A stretch of 64,000 nt of DNA from DAORHV01 sp964513925 (GCA_964513925.1 CAZENR010000006.1:1-64000); one strand, 5' to 3'. Positions 17,817-27,178 are shown, numbered from the stretch's first letter. Translations and numbers: made by a program. The notes: generated by a model from the sequence alone, not told the origin.

Positions 17817-18695
17817 TCACCAACCCCGCTGCGCCAGCTTCACTGGCAGTGTGTCGATTTCCTTGCCCGGCATAGCCTCACCCAGACCTTCTGATACCTT
17901 GGCAAGCAACGATGCGTCTTTGTAGTGCACGGTAGCCTGCACGATAGCCTTGGCGACCTTTGCCGGATTTTTCGCCTTGAAGATGCCAGATCCGACGAAT
18001 ACTCCTTCGGCGCCAAGTTCCATGAGCAGCGCAGCATCCGCAGGGGTGGCAACACCTCCGGCCACGAAGGTCACGACGGGTAGACGCTGATCTTTTTTCA
18101 CCTTCTTTACCAACTCCAAAGGAACACGCTGTTCCTTGGCATAGGCGGATAGTTGCGCTGGAGACATGGATTTGAGCGCGGCAAGCTCGGAGCGAATGGC
18201 CTTAATGTGCCGCACAGCCTCAATAACGTTGCCAGTACCCGCCTCTCCCTTGGTACGAATCATGGCTGCACCCTCGTTGATGCGACGGAGAGCCTCGCCC
18301 AGGTTGGTAGCGCCGCAAACGAACGGCACGCGGAACTTGGACTTGTCGACATGATCGAACGGATCGGCAGGTGTGAGCACTTCGGATTCATCGATGAAAT
18401 CTATCTCCAAGGCCTCCAAAATCCTGGCCTCGGCATTATGGCCGATACGCACCTTCGCCATAACCGGAATGGACACCGCCGCACGGATGGCGCGAATGAG
18501 CCTAGGGTCACTCATGCGAGCAACACCGCCCTGAGCGCGAATGTCGGCCGGAACACGCTCCAAAGCCATGACTGCACACGCTCCAGCCTGCTCGGCAATG
18601 CGTGCCTGTTGGGCGTTAACCACGTCCATAATGACGCCTCCTTTCAGCATCTTAGCCAAGTCTTCGCCGGTGACGTTGCGTGCAACCTTCTTCAC
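17817..18695 (-). CDS. pdxS: Pyridoxal 5'-phosphate synthase subunit PdxS
   Basis: 292-aa TIM-barrel enzyme that makes PLP from ribose 5-phosphate, glyceraldehyde 3-phosphate and PdxT-derived ammonia. Visible family motifs are ALERVPADIRAQGGVARMSD, the active-site lysine in VMAKVRIGH, and the second lysine in MIRTKGEAGTGN, plus FVAGGVATPADAAL. Length is canonical. The start is GTG 18695, with TACAAT (18709-18704) ending 8 nt upstream. PLP made here would serve GlyA, encoded a few kilobases away. Confidence 0.96.
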   Translation of the reverse strand: MKKVARNVTGEDLAKMLKGGVIMDVVNAQQARIAEQAGACAVMALERVPADIRAQGGVARMSDPRLIRAIRAAVSIPVMAKVRIGHNAEARILEALEIDFIDESEVLTPADPFDHVDKSKFRVPFVCGATNLGEALRRINEGAAMIRTKGEAGTGNVIEAVRHIKAIRSELAALKSMSPAQLSAYAKEQRVPLELVKKVKKDQRLPVVTFVAGGVATPADAALLMELGAEGVFVGSGIFKAKNPAKVAKAIVQATVHYKDASLLAKVSEGLGEAMPGKEIDTLPVKLAQRGW

Positions 18696-18760
18696 GGAAC
18701 CGAATTGTAGCGAAGAGAACGCAAAAACAAAATACGGGTCTCGAAAAATTCCCAGTCGAC

Positions 18761-19354
18761 CTAAATCATCGATTGCGCAAACTCCAAATCGGTGCTGAGA
18801 CGGCTTTCCTCCGGCAGCACCTGACCCTGGTACTTGCTACCCTTCTTCTTGTGATAGGGCGTTTCGGCGGCGGAAGACATCGCCTCGAATGCAATTTGGC
18901 AAACGCGCATGCCGGGGTATAGCGCAATCGGCAGGCGGTTTAAGTTGCTGATTTCGAGCGTGATGGTGCCCGAAAAGCCCGGATCCACAAATCCGGCAGT
19001 GGAGTGGACGATAATTCCTAGGCGACCCAACGAGCTTCGGCCCTCGACGCGAACCACCAAATCATCGGGAATGGAGACGGTTTCTTGCGTGACACCCAGG
19101 ACGAATTCTCCGGGCTGGATGATGAACGGCTCGTTGTCGGGCACGGTGATGATGCGCATGTTCTTGGCAAACGTCATCGGGTTTTTTGGGTCCAGCAGGG
19201 CATACTTGCTGTGCTCGTACACCTTGAACACATTCCCGAGGCGCAAGTCCATGCTGCTGGCATGAATGTGCTGGAATAACTCACTCTGCGGACTGTCGAC
19301 CTTTACGCGTCCGGAGATGATTGCGGCCTTTATATCGCGATCGGAGAGAATCAT
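18761..19354 (-). CDS. dcd: dCTP deaminase (possibly bifunctional dCTP deaminase/dUTPase)
   Basis: 197 aa. MILSDRDIKAAI at the N-terminus, HASSMDLRLGN, VEGRSSLGRLG (phosphate-binding loop) and AGFVDPGFSGTITLE (catalytic Glu region) are diagnostic of Dcd. It converts dCTP to dUTP, or to dUMP if bifunctional, feeding thymidylate synthesis. ATG 19354 fits the conserved N-terminus. The leader is pyrimidine-rich (TTTCCTCTTTCCT) instead of a Shine-Dalgarno site. Confidence 0.93.
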   Translation of the reverse strand: MILSDRDIKAAIISGRVKVDSPQSELFQHIHASSMDLRLGNVFKVYEHSKYALLDPKNPMTFAKNMRIITVPDNEPFIIQPGEFVLGVTQETVSIPDDLVVRVEGRSSLGRLGIIVHSTAGFVDPGFSGTITLEISNLNRLPIALYPGMRVCQIAFEAMSSAAETPYHKKKGSKYQGQVLPEESRLSTDLEFAQSMI

Positions 19355-19457
19355 AGGAAAGAGGAAATCAACGGTGCTGCGGGAGACTAGCATACTTCAC
19401 CTGCCTGTCAGAATAGGAAATTGCGACGAATGCAATGCGGATATTATTGAACACAAG

Positions 19458-19463
19458 TATACT
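19458..19463 (+). promoter_or_regulatory. TATACT -10 box
   Basis: TATACT lies 3 nt before ATG 19467 and 9 nt before ATG 19473. The second spacing matches the leaderless class, so ATG 19473 is the preferred start. Confidence 0.5.
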
Positions 19464-19472
19464 GGCATGCCC

Positions 19473-21263
19473 ATGGTCAGTCTCCGTGAATCCGTTGGCC
19501 ACTACGAAGCAACAGAGTCATCGTATGACCCTGCGCTCGCAACGCGGTTGGGTATGGTGCACCGAAAAATGGCTGAATACCGCTCAGTCATGGAATTGGT
19601 AGGCTTAGCGAATCATTCACGTACCTCAGAAACACAAGCATGGGTAAACCGAACGAAGCTGACAGAAGACGATGCAGAAATTGATAACATCAGAACACGT
19701 GAGGAATTCTTTGATGGGTATGCACGCGATATGTTGCGATCTGCATTGGATGTACACGCAAGATTCACACAACCATTGAAGCGAGCGTTGGACCAAAGAA
19801 TTATTTCAAAAGCATCGTATGACCGATGGATGACCAGGTATTTCTCGGAATCTGAATTTAAGGCCAGGGAATACTGGGTTCAACAGCAATTCCCGGCATA
19901 CATCGATCGCTGGCAAAGAGCTGCAAGCGAACGCAAGGAGTTACTCAAGAATCCACAGCTGAAGCTCCTTGCAGATAATCGCGATGTTCGCATGCTCCAA
20001 GACGAAAGCATGTTCCTGAACATGCACTACGATCGACGCGTAGATTTGATGGCGAAAGTACGCGCCGCACTTGCGGTGAACGGGAAAGACAAAGGTGCCG
20101 AAGTGTTCAAGAAGCTGCATGCAAAAGCGCAAGGAATTTTACGAGGTGCGGTACAGGAAGGCATCTTGAGCGGAAACAAGATCGGCAGCTGGATGGAGCG
20201 CATCTTCAAGAGCTCGGCAACTCCAGAGATGATCGACAGGTTCTTGTCGCCTGGAAATTCCACCTCCATTTACGCACTCATGACCAAATGGCGCGCAGTA
20301 CGACGCAGGTACGATGCAGTGCATCAGAAAGGTGCGCCATTGAAAAACCCAGCTGTCGGCATGTACATCATCCCGGCAGAGCGCTTCTTGATGATGCACT
20401 ACACACAACGCCTGCGCTGGGTGGAGGAAGCCGAGCAGCGCATTACGGATGCAACCAATATCGACAAGGAGCGCCCTGTCTTTATACGTATCCGCCACGC
20501 GTTGGACGTAAAAGACTGGGAAGACGCCGAGCGCTACATCAATCAGGCAGCAATGGAAGATTTAAACGATTCCGACCGCTCCAGGCTGGATTCCATGCGC
20601 AGGTACCTGACGCAAATGCGGTCGGACAAGAAAAATGATGCAAAGAATGGGAGGGAAAAGCAGGACAAGCCCAACGGCGCCCAGTTGTGCAAACAAATAA
20701 GCGAAGTCGTCTCCACTTCGGTGCCCAGCTTCATGCAGGACATGGTGGTACGGCTGCTACGCAGCAACCACCCAAACCGCGGGGTGCATCAATTGCGTTG
20801 GATTACCTACAACAACAAATGGTGTCGCGACCATAACTTCCTGGACTATGAGCGCGCCAAAAAGGGCGCCAGCAAAGAAAGTGCCGAGGCAACCGCACAA
20901 CGCGTAAAAGACGGCAGAGACAGCGGCCGCAGGCAGGACCACGTACTGAACGCAGCCAATTCGAGCCAGCAGCATATGCGCAACAATGAGTACGCCAAGC
21001 GCCGCGCGACATTGACGCACGTAGATACCGCCGATGGCGGATTCGGCGTGAACGCGCTGGGTGAGTGGCTGGAGAAAGAGCAGAATCCCAAGGATTTGTA
21101 CTGGCGCACGCTGTGCATTCACGACAACGGAGTCCCGATGAGCGAGTCGTACCACAACGGCTTGTTCTCTGCGCTGACCCTGCTACGCAGTCTCACGGCA
21201 TCGCTTGAGAAGACGCCTTTCCGCTACGGCGGCATGCACATGCCTCCGGTGTCGCTGAATTGA
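19473..21263 (+). CDS. Uncharacterised large, charged cytosolic protein
   Basis: 596 aa with no signal peptide, membrane segment or recognised domain. It is rich in Arg, Lys and Glu with long predicted helices (many RxxL/WxxR segments). Residues about 390-430 are a basic, asparagine-rich linker (SDKKNDAKNGREKQDKPN) that separates two halves. Tryptophan and tyrosine recur in the N-terminal half (YDRWMTRYF, ERIFKSSATPEMIDRFL), suggesting an all-helical repeat. An in-frame reading upstream to 19266 exists but overlaps dcd on the other strand. I do not recognise it. Confidence 0.6.
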   Translation: MVSLRESVGHYEATESSYDPALATRLGMVHRKMAEYRSVMELVGLANHSRTSETQAWVNRTKLTEDDAEIDNIRTREEFFDGYARDMLRSALDVHARFTQPLKRALDQRIISKASYDRWMTRYFSESEFKAREYWVQQQFPAYIDRWQRAASERKELLKNPQLKLLADNRDVRMLQDESMFLNMHYDRRVDLMAKVRAALAVNGKDKGAEVFKKLHAKAQGILRGAVQEGILSGNKIGSWMERIFKSSATPEMIDRFLSPGNSTSIYALMTKWRAVRRRYDAVHQKGAPLKNPAVGMYIIPAERFLMMHYTQRLRWVEEAEQRITDATNIDKERPVFIRIRHALDVKDWEDAERYINQAAMEDLNDSDRSRLDSMRRYLTQMRSDKKNDAKNGREKQDKPNGAQLCKQISEVVSTSVPSFMQDMVVRLLRSNHPNRGVHQLRWITYNNKWCRDHNFLDYERAKKGASKESAEATAQRVKDGRDSGRRQDHVLNAANSSQQHMRNNEYAKRRATLTHVDTADGGFGVNALGEWLEKEQNPKDLYWRTLCIHDNGVPMSESYHNGLFSALTLLRSLTASLEKTPFRYGGMHMPPVSLN

Positions 21264-21304
21264 CGGTTGCTCGTAACGGTGGTTTTTGGAAGAATATGCG
21301 GCCT

Positions 21305-21874
21305 ATGAAACACTCTCGCGTACTCGTCCTGTTATCCGTTGCGCTGTTCGCTGGCTGCGGGCAGAAACAACTCGCTCCGGAAAACAACACGCTGCTCCAA
21401 AGCCAGCGCCTGGAAGAATTAGCCGACACTCTTGCCAACATCATCATTACCCAAGACCCGTCGAGCAAAGATGATGCTACGCGCGAGATGATCACGATGG
21501 AGATCGCAAAGGCAAAGGAGGCGCTTGCCATTGAGCAAACCGCACAGAAAAACGGTCTGAGCGGTCCGTTTCTTTCGGCCATGGAGACCGTGCAGGGAAA
21601 TGTGTTATTGCAAAACGGAGCGCTGTACCTATCGTCGGATTTCTACTCGCGTCCCGGGTTGAACTTGCGCCTGTACCTCACAAGTGCGGTTGATCCTCGT
21701 GACGTCACGTTCCCGGATGTGACTGCTGTAGATCTGGGTGAAATAGTATATCCGTTCGGGCCCATGGCGTTTGCAGTGCAGGGTAAAGATCTGCAAAACA
21801 TGCGCACCGCCGTGCTGTGGGATGTAAAACTCAAGCGCTTATACGGCTTTGCGCAATTGAGCGTGAGGAAATGA
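21305..21874 (+). CDS. Putative lipoprotein of unknown function
   Basis: 189 aa. Signal peptide with lipobox VALFAGC (Cys at about residue 16) predicts lipid anchoring. The mature part has an alpha-helical N-terminal region and a C-terminal part that reads as beta strands (LNLRLYLTSAVDPRDVTFPDVTAVDLG). ATG 21305 gives the most compact signal peptide; ATG 21296 is also possible. It ends 9 nt before the convergent DsbA-like lipoprotein stop, so the two cell-envelope genes face each other. Confidence 0.6.
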   Translation: MKHSRVLVLLSVALFAGCGQKQLAPENNTLLQSQRLEELADTLANIIITQDPSSKDDATREMITMEIAKAKEALAIEQTAQKNGLSGPFLSAMETVQGNVLLQNGALYLSSDFYSRPGLNLRLYLTSAVDPRDVTFPDVTAVDLGEIVYPFGPMAFAVQGKDLQNMRTAVLWDVKLKRLYGFAQLSVRK

Positions 21875-21883
21875 TGCGCGAGG

Positions 21884-22495
21884 CTAGAGCGGAACACTCT
21901 GCTGTTTCAGCGCGGCATCAATTGCCTGCGAAATAGCTTCTACGGTGTTGCGCTCTACGTGCGCACCATTCACGAAAAACGTCGGTGTAGAGTCGACTCC
22001 TAGCTTCATGCCCTGTGCGGCATCTGCATTGACTGCATCGGTCTTAATACCGGAAGCGACGCAACGCTCGAACAGCGGCGCATCGAGCTGCAATGAGGCA
22101 GCCCACTCACGCAGCGCAGTCGAACTCAACTTCGATTGGTTGGCATATGCCACATCAATGTATTCCCAGAACTTACCCTGGTCGGCTGCACACTCGGTTG
22201 CTTGCGCCGCCTCAAAGGCAAAGCGGTGAATGCTCTTAAGCGGGAAATGCTTGAATTCAAAGCGCACCTGCTTGCCGTACTTTTCCAGCAAGGGCTTTTT
22301 AATCAATTCATTGGCGGCTTGGCACGCGGGGCACTGCAAATCCGCATACTCGTAGACGATAACGCCTGATGACGGATTGCCTGCCGGAGTGCGCCTGGAC
22401 TCCGCCGACAACCCGGTCGTATCCACTCCGCAGGCACTTAAACCCAGTGCCGCGAAGGCAAAGACAGAAACTGCTACAGTGCGCTTGGAGTGCAT
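21884..22495 (-). CDS. DsbA-like thioredoxin-fold lipoprotein
   Basis: 203 aa. Signal peptide with lipobox LGLSAC (Cys about 19), then a DsbA-type fold: YEYADLQCPACQAANELI carries the CPAC redox motif, an inserted helical domain follows, and VDSTPTFFVNG is the cis-proline loop. It probably forms or shuffles disulphides in exported proteins; the Cys-rich secreted proteins nearby are plausible clients. ATG 22495 is chosen because it begins the signal peptide. Confidence 0.88.
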   Translation of the reverse strand: MHSKRTVAVSVFAFAALGLSACGVDTTGLSAESRRTPAGNPSSGVIVYEYADLQCPACQAANELIKKPLLEKYGKQVRFEFKHFPLKSIHRFAFEAAQATECAADQGKFWEYIDVAYANQSKLSSTALREWAASLQLDAPLFERCVASGIKTDAVNADAAQGMKLGVDSTPTFFVNGAHVERNTVEAISQAIDAALKQQSVPL

Positions 22496-22563
22496 AAATA
22501 CAGGAGAAGCTGATGAAATACGAGACCATCGTACCCACATTTCATACCGAACACCACATGCGT

Positions 22564-22569
22564 TATACT
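22564..22569 (+). promoter_or_regulatory. TATACT -10 box of dnaX
   Basis: TATACT, 14 nt before the dnaX ATG at 22584. The predicted leader is only about 8 nt and pyrimidine-only (CTCTTCCT). Confidence 0.5.
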
Positions 22570-22583
22570 CACCTCCTCTTCCT

Positions 22584-24062
22584 ATGACGCTCTACTTAAA
22601 ATACCGGCCCAAAAGCTTCGCCGATGTTGTAGGACAAGATCACGTCGTCACCACGTTGGAGCGCGCAGTGGAACGGGAGCAGCTCTCGCACGCGTATCTG
22701 CTCTGCGGCACGCGCGGTACCGGAAAGACATCTGTTGCACGCATTCTGGCAAAGATCATTCTGTGCACCGGCACCAAAGACGAAGCGATACGTAAGCAAT
22801 TGGTGCAAGGTGTTGAAGATGGTTCGCTGGTGGATTTGATCGAAATTGACGCCGCCAGCAACCGTCGCATCGACGATGTGCGCGAATTAATCGAACGCAT
22901 TAATTTTTCTCCGGTGGTAGCCAAAGCCAAGGTATACATCATCGACGAAGTTCACATGCTTACGAAGGAAGCCTTTAACGCGCTGCTGAAAACACTTGAG
23001 GAACCACCCGAGTATGCGTATTTCGTACTGGCAACAACCGAATTGCACAAAGTACCCGACACTATTCAGTCTCGCTGCCAGCGCTTCCTGTTCAAGCGCG
23101 TCAGTGACGATGACATCACGCGGCGGCTGCAGTACATCGTGGATCAGGAGCACATTAAAATCGACCGCGATGCCCTGCGTGCGGTAGCCCGGCACGCAAC
23201 GGGCAGCTTCCGCGATGCCATTTCGCTCTTGGATCAATTGCGCTCGCTCGAAAAAATTACGCTGCAAGACGTGGGCGACCGTGTGGGACGCACATCCAGC
23301 TTGTTCGTAGAAGAGGTGCTGCAGTCGCTGCAGCAAAAAGATGCCCAAAAAATTCCGGCGATTATGAAGGAAGTGGAGTCTGCAAATATTCCCTTGGAAC
23401 TGCTGCTTGGCGACTTGCTCAATGCCATCCGTGAACAACTGCACCAGGAGGTAGCCAAGCAGGGCGACATTGGCGCCACGCTGCGTATGAGCGAGTCGCT
23501 CATACGGGCGCTGCGTGACTTACGCACCTCTCCGGTGCCGGGCCTTGTTGCCGAAGCCGCGTTACTGAAGATTTGCTCCGAAGACGCCGCAATCCAGTTA
23601 CAAAGACCTACGACTGCAGTGCAACAGCAACCCGCAGCAGCCAAATCAACACCCAAGATTGTGATGCAGGCAAAAGCAGATGCACCCGTTTCGCCTGTAA
23701 CCGAAGCGCCGAAGGCGTCCAAGCCGGGCATTATTCACGCTGAAGATTTGTCGCTGCAAGGCGTGCTCAAGCACTGGACGGAAATTGTAAAGCGCACTAC
23801 GCCTCCCTCTGCGCGCATGAGCTTAAAAAACGCATCTGTCACCGCGGTGGACGGCAAGACCGTCGTACTTACATTCCCATCGGCGTTTCATCGCGACAAA
23901 GTAAGCGACGTGAATTCCAGCCGCAATATCGAGCAAGTGCTTCAGGATATTTTCAAAGTGCCAGTACGCATACAGTGCAAATTAGAAGCCATCACCGGCA
24001 CTGCGGTAACGGAATCCGATACGGATTTGGTCGACGCCGCCAAAGAAGTATTCGGCATGTAA
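22584..24062 (+). CDS. dnaX: DNA polymerase III subunit gamma/tau
   Basis: 492-aa clamp-loader AAA+ ATPase. Walker A is GTRGTGKTS (about 42-50), Walker B YIIDEVHML, sensor 1 FVLATTELHKVP and the SRC motif QSRCQRF. The zinc module that normally sits between Walker A and Walker B (four cysteines) is missing: after AKIILC the sequence runs through TGTKDEAIRKQLVQGVED with no CxxC. A Pro/Ala/Lys linker (about 345-390) leads to a C-terminal DUF-like domain. The start is fixed by MTLYLKYRPKSF, the conserved N-terminus. Confidence 0.95.
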   Translation: MTLYLKYRPKSFADVVGQDHVVTTLERAVEREQLSHAYLLCGTRGTGKTSVARILAKIILCTGTKDEAIRKQLVQGVEDGSLVDLIEIDAASNRRIDDVRELIERINFSPVVAKAKVYIIDEVHMLTKEAFNALLKTLEEPPEYAYFVLATTELHKVPDTIQSRCQRFLFKRVSDDDITRRLQYIVDQEHIKIDRDALRAVARHATGSFRDAISLLDQLRSLEKITLQDVGDRVGRTSSLFVEEVLQSLQQKDAQKIPAIMKEVESANIPLELLLGDLLNAIREQLHQEVAKQGDIGATLRMSESLIRALRDLRTSPVPGLVAEAALLKICSEDAAIQLQRPTTAVQQQPAAAKSTPKIVMQAKADAPVSPVTEAPKASKPGIIHAEDLSLQGVLKHWTEIVKRTTPPSARMSLKNASVTAVDGKTVVLTFPSAFHRDKVSDVNSSRNIEQVLQDIFKVPVRIQCKLEAITGTAVTESDTDLVDAAKEVFGM

Positions 24063-24074
24063 CTCTCACCTACC

Positions 24075-24650
24075 ATGGATAAGAAGGAATTCCGCCTCGC
24101 GATTGTCGGCCGTCTGAAGCACATGACGCAGCGAGAGCGCGAAGTGGAAAGCCAGGTCTTGAACCGTTACCTGCAAGGAACGTTGGACGGGCAGCCTGCA
24201 ACGCTGGCAGCCTTCATGCCTTACATCGATGAGCCGGACATCAAGCCGCTCCTGCTCACGCTCATGCAGCAAGGATGGCGCATCGCTATGCCCGCGGTGC
24301 AACGAAACCATTTGGTATTCCGTCATGTGACAGACTTGTCGCAAAACATTCGTAATCCGATATCAGGCATTGTGGAGGCATCGGAAGACTGCGAACCAAT
24401 AGATGACGCTGACATTGCGGTTGCACTGGTACCCGGGCGCGCCTTTGCACCGGGTGGCCAAAGAATGGGCCGCGGGAACGGAGGCTACGACCGCTGGATA
24501 GAGGCCCAACGCAAACGGAGGCCGGATACGCGTTTCATTGGAATTTGCTTTGAATGTCAACTTGTCCCAGAAGTGCCTATGGAGGCCCACGATCAGCTTG
24601 TAGATATGGTTGTCACTTCCAGGGGGGTTGTCACGACAAAGCGCTTGTAG
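24075..24650 (+). CDS. 5-formyltetrahydrofolate cyclo-ligase family protein
   Basis: 191 aa. VPGRAFAPGGQRMGRGNGGYDRWI is the ATP/folate-binding signature of this family, and FIGICFECQLVPEVPMEAHDQLVDMVVT matches its C-terminal core. The enzyme turns 5-formyl-THF into 5,10-methenyl-THF. It lies 12 nt after dnaX and 70 nt before glyA, whose side reaction makes 5-formyl-THF, so the pairing makes metabolic sense. Confidence 0.9.
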   Translation: MDKKEFRLAIVGRLKHMTQREREVESQVLNRYLQGTLDGQPATLAAFMPYIDEPDIKPLLLTLMQQGWRIAMPAVQRNHLVFRHVTDLSQNIRNPISGIVEASEDCEPIDDADIAVALVPGRAFAPGGQRMGRGNGGYDRWIEAQRKRRPDTRFIGICFECQLVPEVPMEAHDQLVDMVVTSRGVVTTKRL

Positions 24651-24720
24651 GCCACACGTTCAAACTTGTAGGATGCAAACGGGCCGTATATGCACGGTCC
24701 GCATTTCCTCTCCTCTGCCC

Positions 24721-25986
24721 ATGCCGATCTACAATGCTCTCAAGGCCACCGACGCCGATGTATTCAACGCCCTGATGGGCGAAATGAAACGCCAGACGGA
24801 CGGCGTCGAATTGATCGCTTCGGAAAACTACATTTCTCCCGCGGTCATGGAGGTCATGGGATCGGTGCTGAACAACAAGTACAGCGAGGGTTATCCGGGC
24901 AAACGCTACTACGGCGGACAGGAATTCACCGACATTATCGAAAGCTTGGCCATTGAGCGCGCCAAGAAGCTGTTCAATGCAGGGCACGCCAACGTGCAGC
25001 CGCACGCAGGCGCACCCGCCAACGTCGCTACGTACTTTGCACTCATGGAGCCGGGGGACACGGTGCTGGGCATGGACTTAAGCCATGGAGGTCACCTCAC
25101 CCACGGACACCCCGTCACGTATCTCACAAAGATCTTCAAATTCGTCCGTTACAAGATGAAAAACGTTGAGACTGGCGAGATCGACTACGACGAAATGCGC
25201 GAGGTTGCCAAAAAGGAAAAGCCCAAGATTATTTTGGCAGGCTTCTCGGCGTACCCGCGCGAAGTGAACTACGCCAAGATGAAGGCAATCGCCGATGAGG
25301 TCGGCGCATACACCATGGCCGACATGGCGCACATTGCCGGATTGATCGCCGGCGGAGTGCTGCGAAATCCATTCGATGACGGTTTCGACATCATCACTTC
25401 CACCACGCACAAGAGTCTGCGCGGACCGCGCGGCGGATTGATTATGTGCCGCGATGCAGAGCTGGGCAAAAAGATCGACAAGTCGGTATTCCCGGGTTTC
25501 CAGGGCGGACCGATCATGCAAATGGTCGCAGGCAAGGCGGTTGCATTCGGCGAAGCGCTCAAGCCTGAATTCCGCGACTACGCCAAGCAGATCGTCGCCA
25601 ACAGCAAGCGCATGGCCAAGTTCTTCATGGATAAGGGCGCGAAGTTGATCACCAACGGAACCGACAACCACCTCATGCTGATCGATTGCGTGGCGTCTTG
25701 GGGCCTTGGCGGTGGAGAAGTAGAGCACGTGTTGGATCGCGTCGGCATTACACTGAATAAGAACATGATCGCCAATGACACCCGCAAACCCATGGATCCC
25801 TCGGGCATTCGCCTGGGCACCCCGGCGATCACGACGCGTGGCATGAAAGAAAAAGACATGGATACCCTTGGAGCTTTCATGCTGTCCGCCATTGAGAAGC
25901 GCAAGGACGACGCGGCAATCGCAAAGCTGCACAAAGAGGTGGTGGCCTTCTGCCGCACCTTCCCTGTTCCGGGCGTCACGGCATAA
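24721..25986 (+). CDS. glyA: Serine hydroxymethyltransferase
   Basis: 421-aa PLP enzyme converting serine and THF to glycine and 5,10-methylene-THF. ELIASENYISPAVMEVMGS, YPGKRYYGG, the lysine that binds PLP in TSTTHKSLRGPRGG, and IRLGTPAITTRGM are all intact. MPIYNALKATD is the natural N-terminus; a longer reading from 24610 would overlap the previous gene. The leader contains a 7-bp hairpin (about 24682-24702) and then a pyrimidine tract TTTCCTCTCCTCTGCCC directly before the ATG. Confidence 0.96.
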   Translation: MPIYNALKATDADVFNALMGEMKRQTDGVELIASENYISPAVMEVMGSVLNNKYSEGYPGKRYYGGQEFTDIIESLAIERAKKLFNAGHANVQPHAGAPANVATYFALMEPGDTVLGMDLSHGGHLTHGHPVTYLTKIFKFVRYKMKNVETGEIDYDEMREVAKKEKPKIILAGFSAYPREVNYAKMKAIADEVGAYTMADMAHIAGLIAGGVLRNPFDDGFDIITSTTHKSLRGPRGGLIMCRDAELGKKIDKSVFPGFQGGPIMQMVAGKAVAFGEALKPEFRDYAKQIVANSKRMAKFFMDKGAKLITNGTDNHLMLIDCVASWGLGGGEVEHVLDRVGITLNKNMIANDTRKPMDPSGIRLGTPAITTRGMKEKDMDTLGAFMLSAIEKRKDDAAIAKLHKEVVAFCRTFPVPGVTA

Positions 25987-25997
25987 CCCTCACGCAC

Positions 25998-26399
25998 ATG
26001 CGACGAAGTTACCGCAGTTTCCGCTACGCCATGGAAGGCCTGACGCATGCCGTATCCACGGAGCGTAACCTGCGTCATTTCGTCATATGTTACGGCGGGG
26101 TGCTGGCGGCAGGGCTCGGCTTCGGCATTGGGCCCTGGGAATGGATGGCAATCATCGGAGCTGGTGGCACATTTATCGCGGTTGAGCTGATCAATACCGC
26201 ATTCGAACGCGTGGTGAATGCCTGCGACGAACTGTACCGCAAACAGGGACGGAATCACCATGATGCACTCAAGCAAACCAAAGATGTTGCCGCCGGTGCG
26301 GCGCTTGTCACCTTGGTGGCCGCAGTGCTGGTCATTTCCATCGTCTTCTATCCGTACATGCAAACGCTGGTGCAGAACTTCCTGTATCGCGCTGCATGA
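25998..26399 (+). CDS. Diacylglycerol/undecaprenol kinase (DgkA family)
   Basis: 133-aa integral membrane kinase. The N-terminal amphipathic segment RRSYRSFRYAMEGL, the catalytic Glu in IAVELINTAFERVVN, and TKDVAAGAALVTL are the family signatures; three membrane helices are expected. In bacteria other than Proteobacteria this family usually phosphorylates undecaprenol. The ATGA overlap with uppP, whose product dephosphorylates undecaprenyl pyrophosphate, supports a role in the lipid carrier cycle. Confidence 0.92.
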   Translation: MRRSYRSFRYAMEGLTHAVSTERNLRHFVICYGGVLAAGLGFGIGPWEWMAIIGAGGTFIAVELINTAFERVVNACDELYRKQGRNHHDALKQTKDVAAGAALVTLVAAVLVISIVFYPYMQTLVQNFLYRAA

Positions 26400-27166
26400 C
26401 GATGCTGCAAGCGATCATTTTAGGCGTTGTTGAAGGAGTTACGGAGTTTCTGCCCGTGTCGTCCACGGCGCATCTTGTCCTTGTGGCCAAGGCGCTTGGC
26501 GTGACGCAGACGGAGTTCGCAAAGACATTCGAAATCGCAGTGCAATCCGGTGCCATTTCCGCCGTAATCGTTCTCTACGGCAAAAGACTGCTCACAGACA
26601 AGCAGACAATCCTGAAAGTCATTGCGGCGTTTTTGCCTACGGCGGTCATAGGTTTACTGGCGCACAGCATCATAAAACACGTGTTCTTGGAAAGCACCGA
26701 GATCATCGTGACTGCGTTGGCTCTGGGTGGAACCGTGCTGATCGGCTTCGAACTGCTGCAGAAACGTCAACAGGTTGCGCAAATAGATCTTCGTGCAATA
26801 TCGCTAAAACAAGCCGTACTGATCGGCGTTTGCCAGTCGCTGGCGGTTATTCCTGGCGTCTCGCGCGCTGCGGCAACAGTTATCGGCGGCATGCTGATGG
26901 GCATTCCACGCGCAACGATCGTGGAATTTTCGTTCCTGCTCGCGGTACCCACCATTTTGGCGGCAAGCATTCTGGACGTCGCAAAAACAGGCGCAACATT
27001 CTCTGGTGCCGAGTGGCAATTGCTCACAGTAGGCTCCATTACGGCATTCATCGTCGCAGCTGTCGTCATACGTTGGTTCGTGCGGTTTATCCAGCACCAT
27101 ACGTTCATCCTCTTCGGCATCGAACGTATTGCCATTGCAGCAGCTGCGTTTGCGTTGCTTCGCTGA
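26396..27166 (+). CDS. uppP: Undecaprenyl-diphosphatase (BacA type)
   Basis: 256-aa polytopic membrane phosphatase that recycles undecaprenyl pyrophosphate. The two family motifs are GVTEFLPVSSTAHLVLV near residue 14 and PGVSRAAATVIGGML near residue 155. It starts within the stop of dgkA (ATGA), so translation is coupled. A bidirectional terminator follows 13 nt after the stop. Confidence 0.95.
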   Translation: MTMLQAIILGVVEGVTEFLPVSSTAHLVLVAKALGVTQTEFAKTFEIAVQSGAISAVIVLYGKRLLTDKQTILKVIAAFLPTAVIGLLAHSIIKHVFLESTEIIVTALALGGTVLIGFELLQKRQQVAQIDLRAISLKQAVLIGVCQSLAVIPGVSRAAATVIGGMLMGIPRATIVEFSFLLAVPTILAASILDVAKTGATFSGAEWQLLTVGSITAFIVAAVVIRWFVRFIQHHTFILFGIERIAIAAAAFALLR

Positions 27167-27178
27167 AATTGCGCACAC

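Noticed and set aside
23825..23831. In-phase A AAA AAC slippery heptamer in dnaX, suggesting programmed -1 frameshift to make gamma
   Set aside because: The -1 frame stays open for about 80 codons after the site instead of stopping quickly, and I see no clear stimulatory hairpin or upstream Shine-Dalgarno element.
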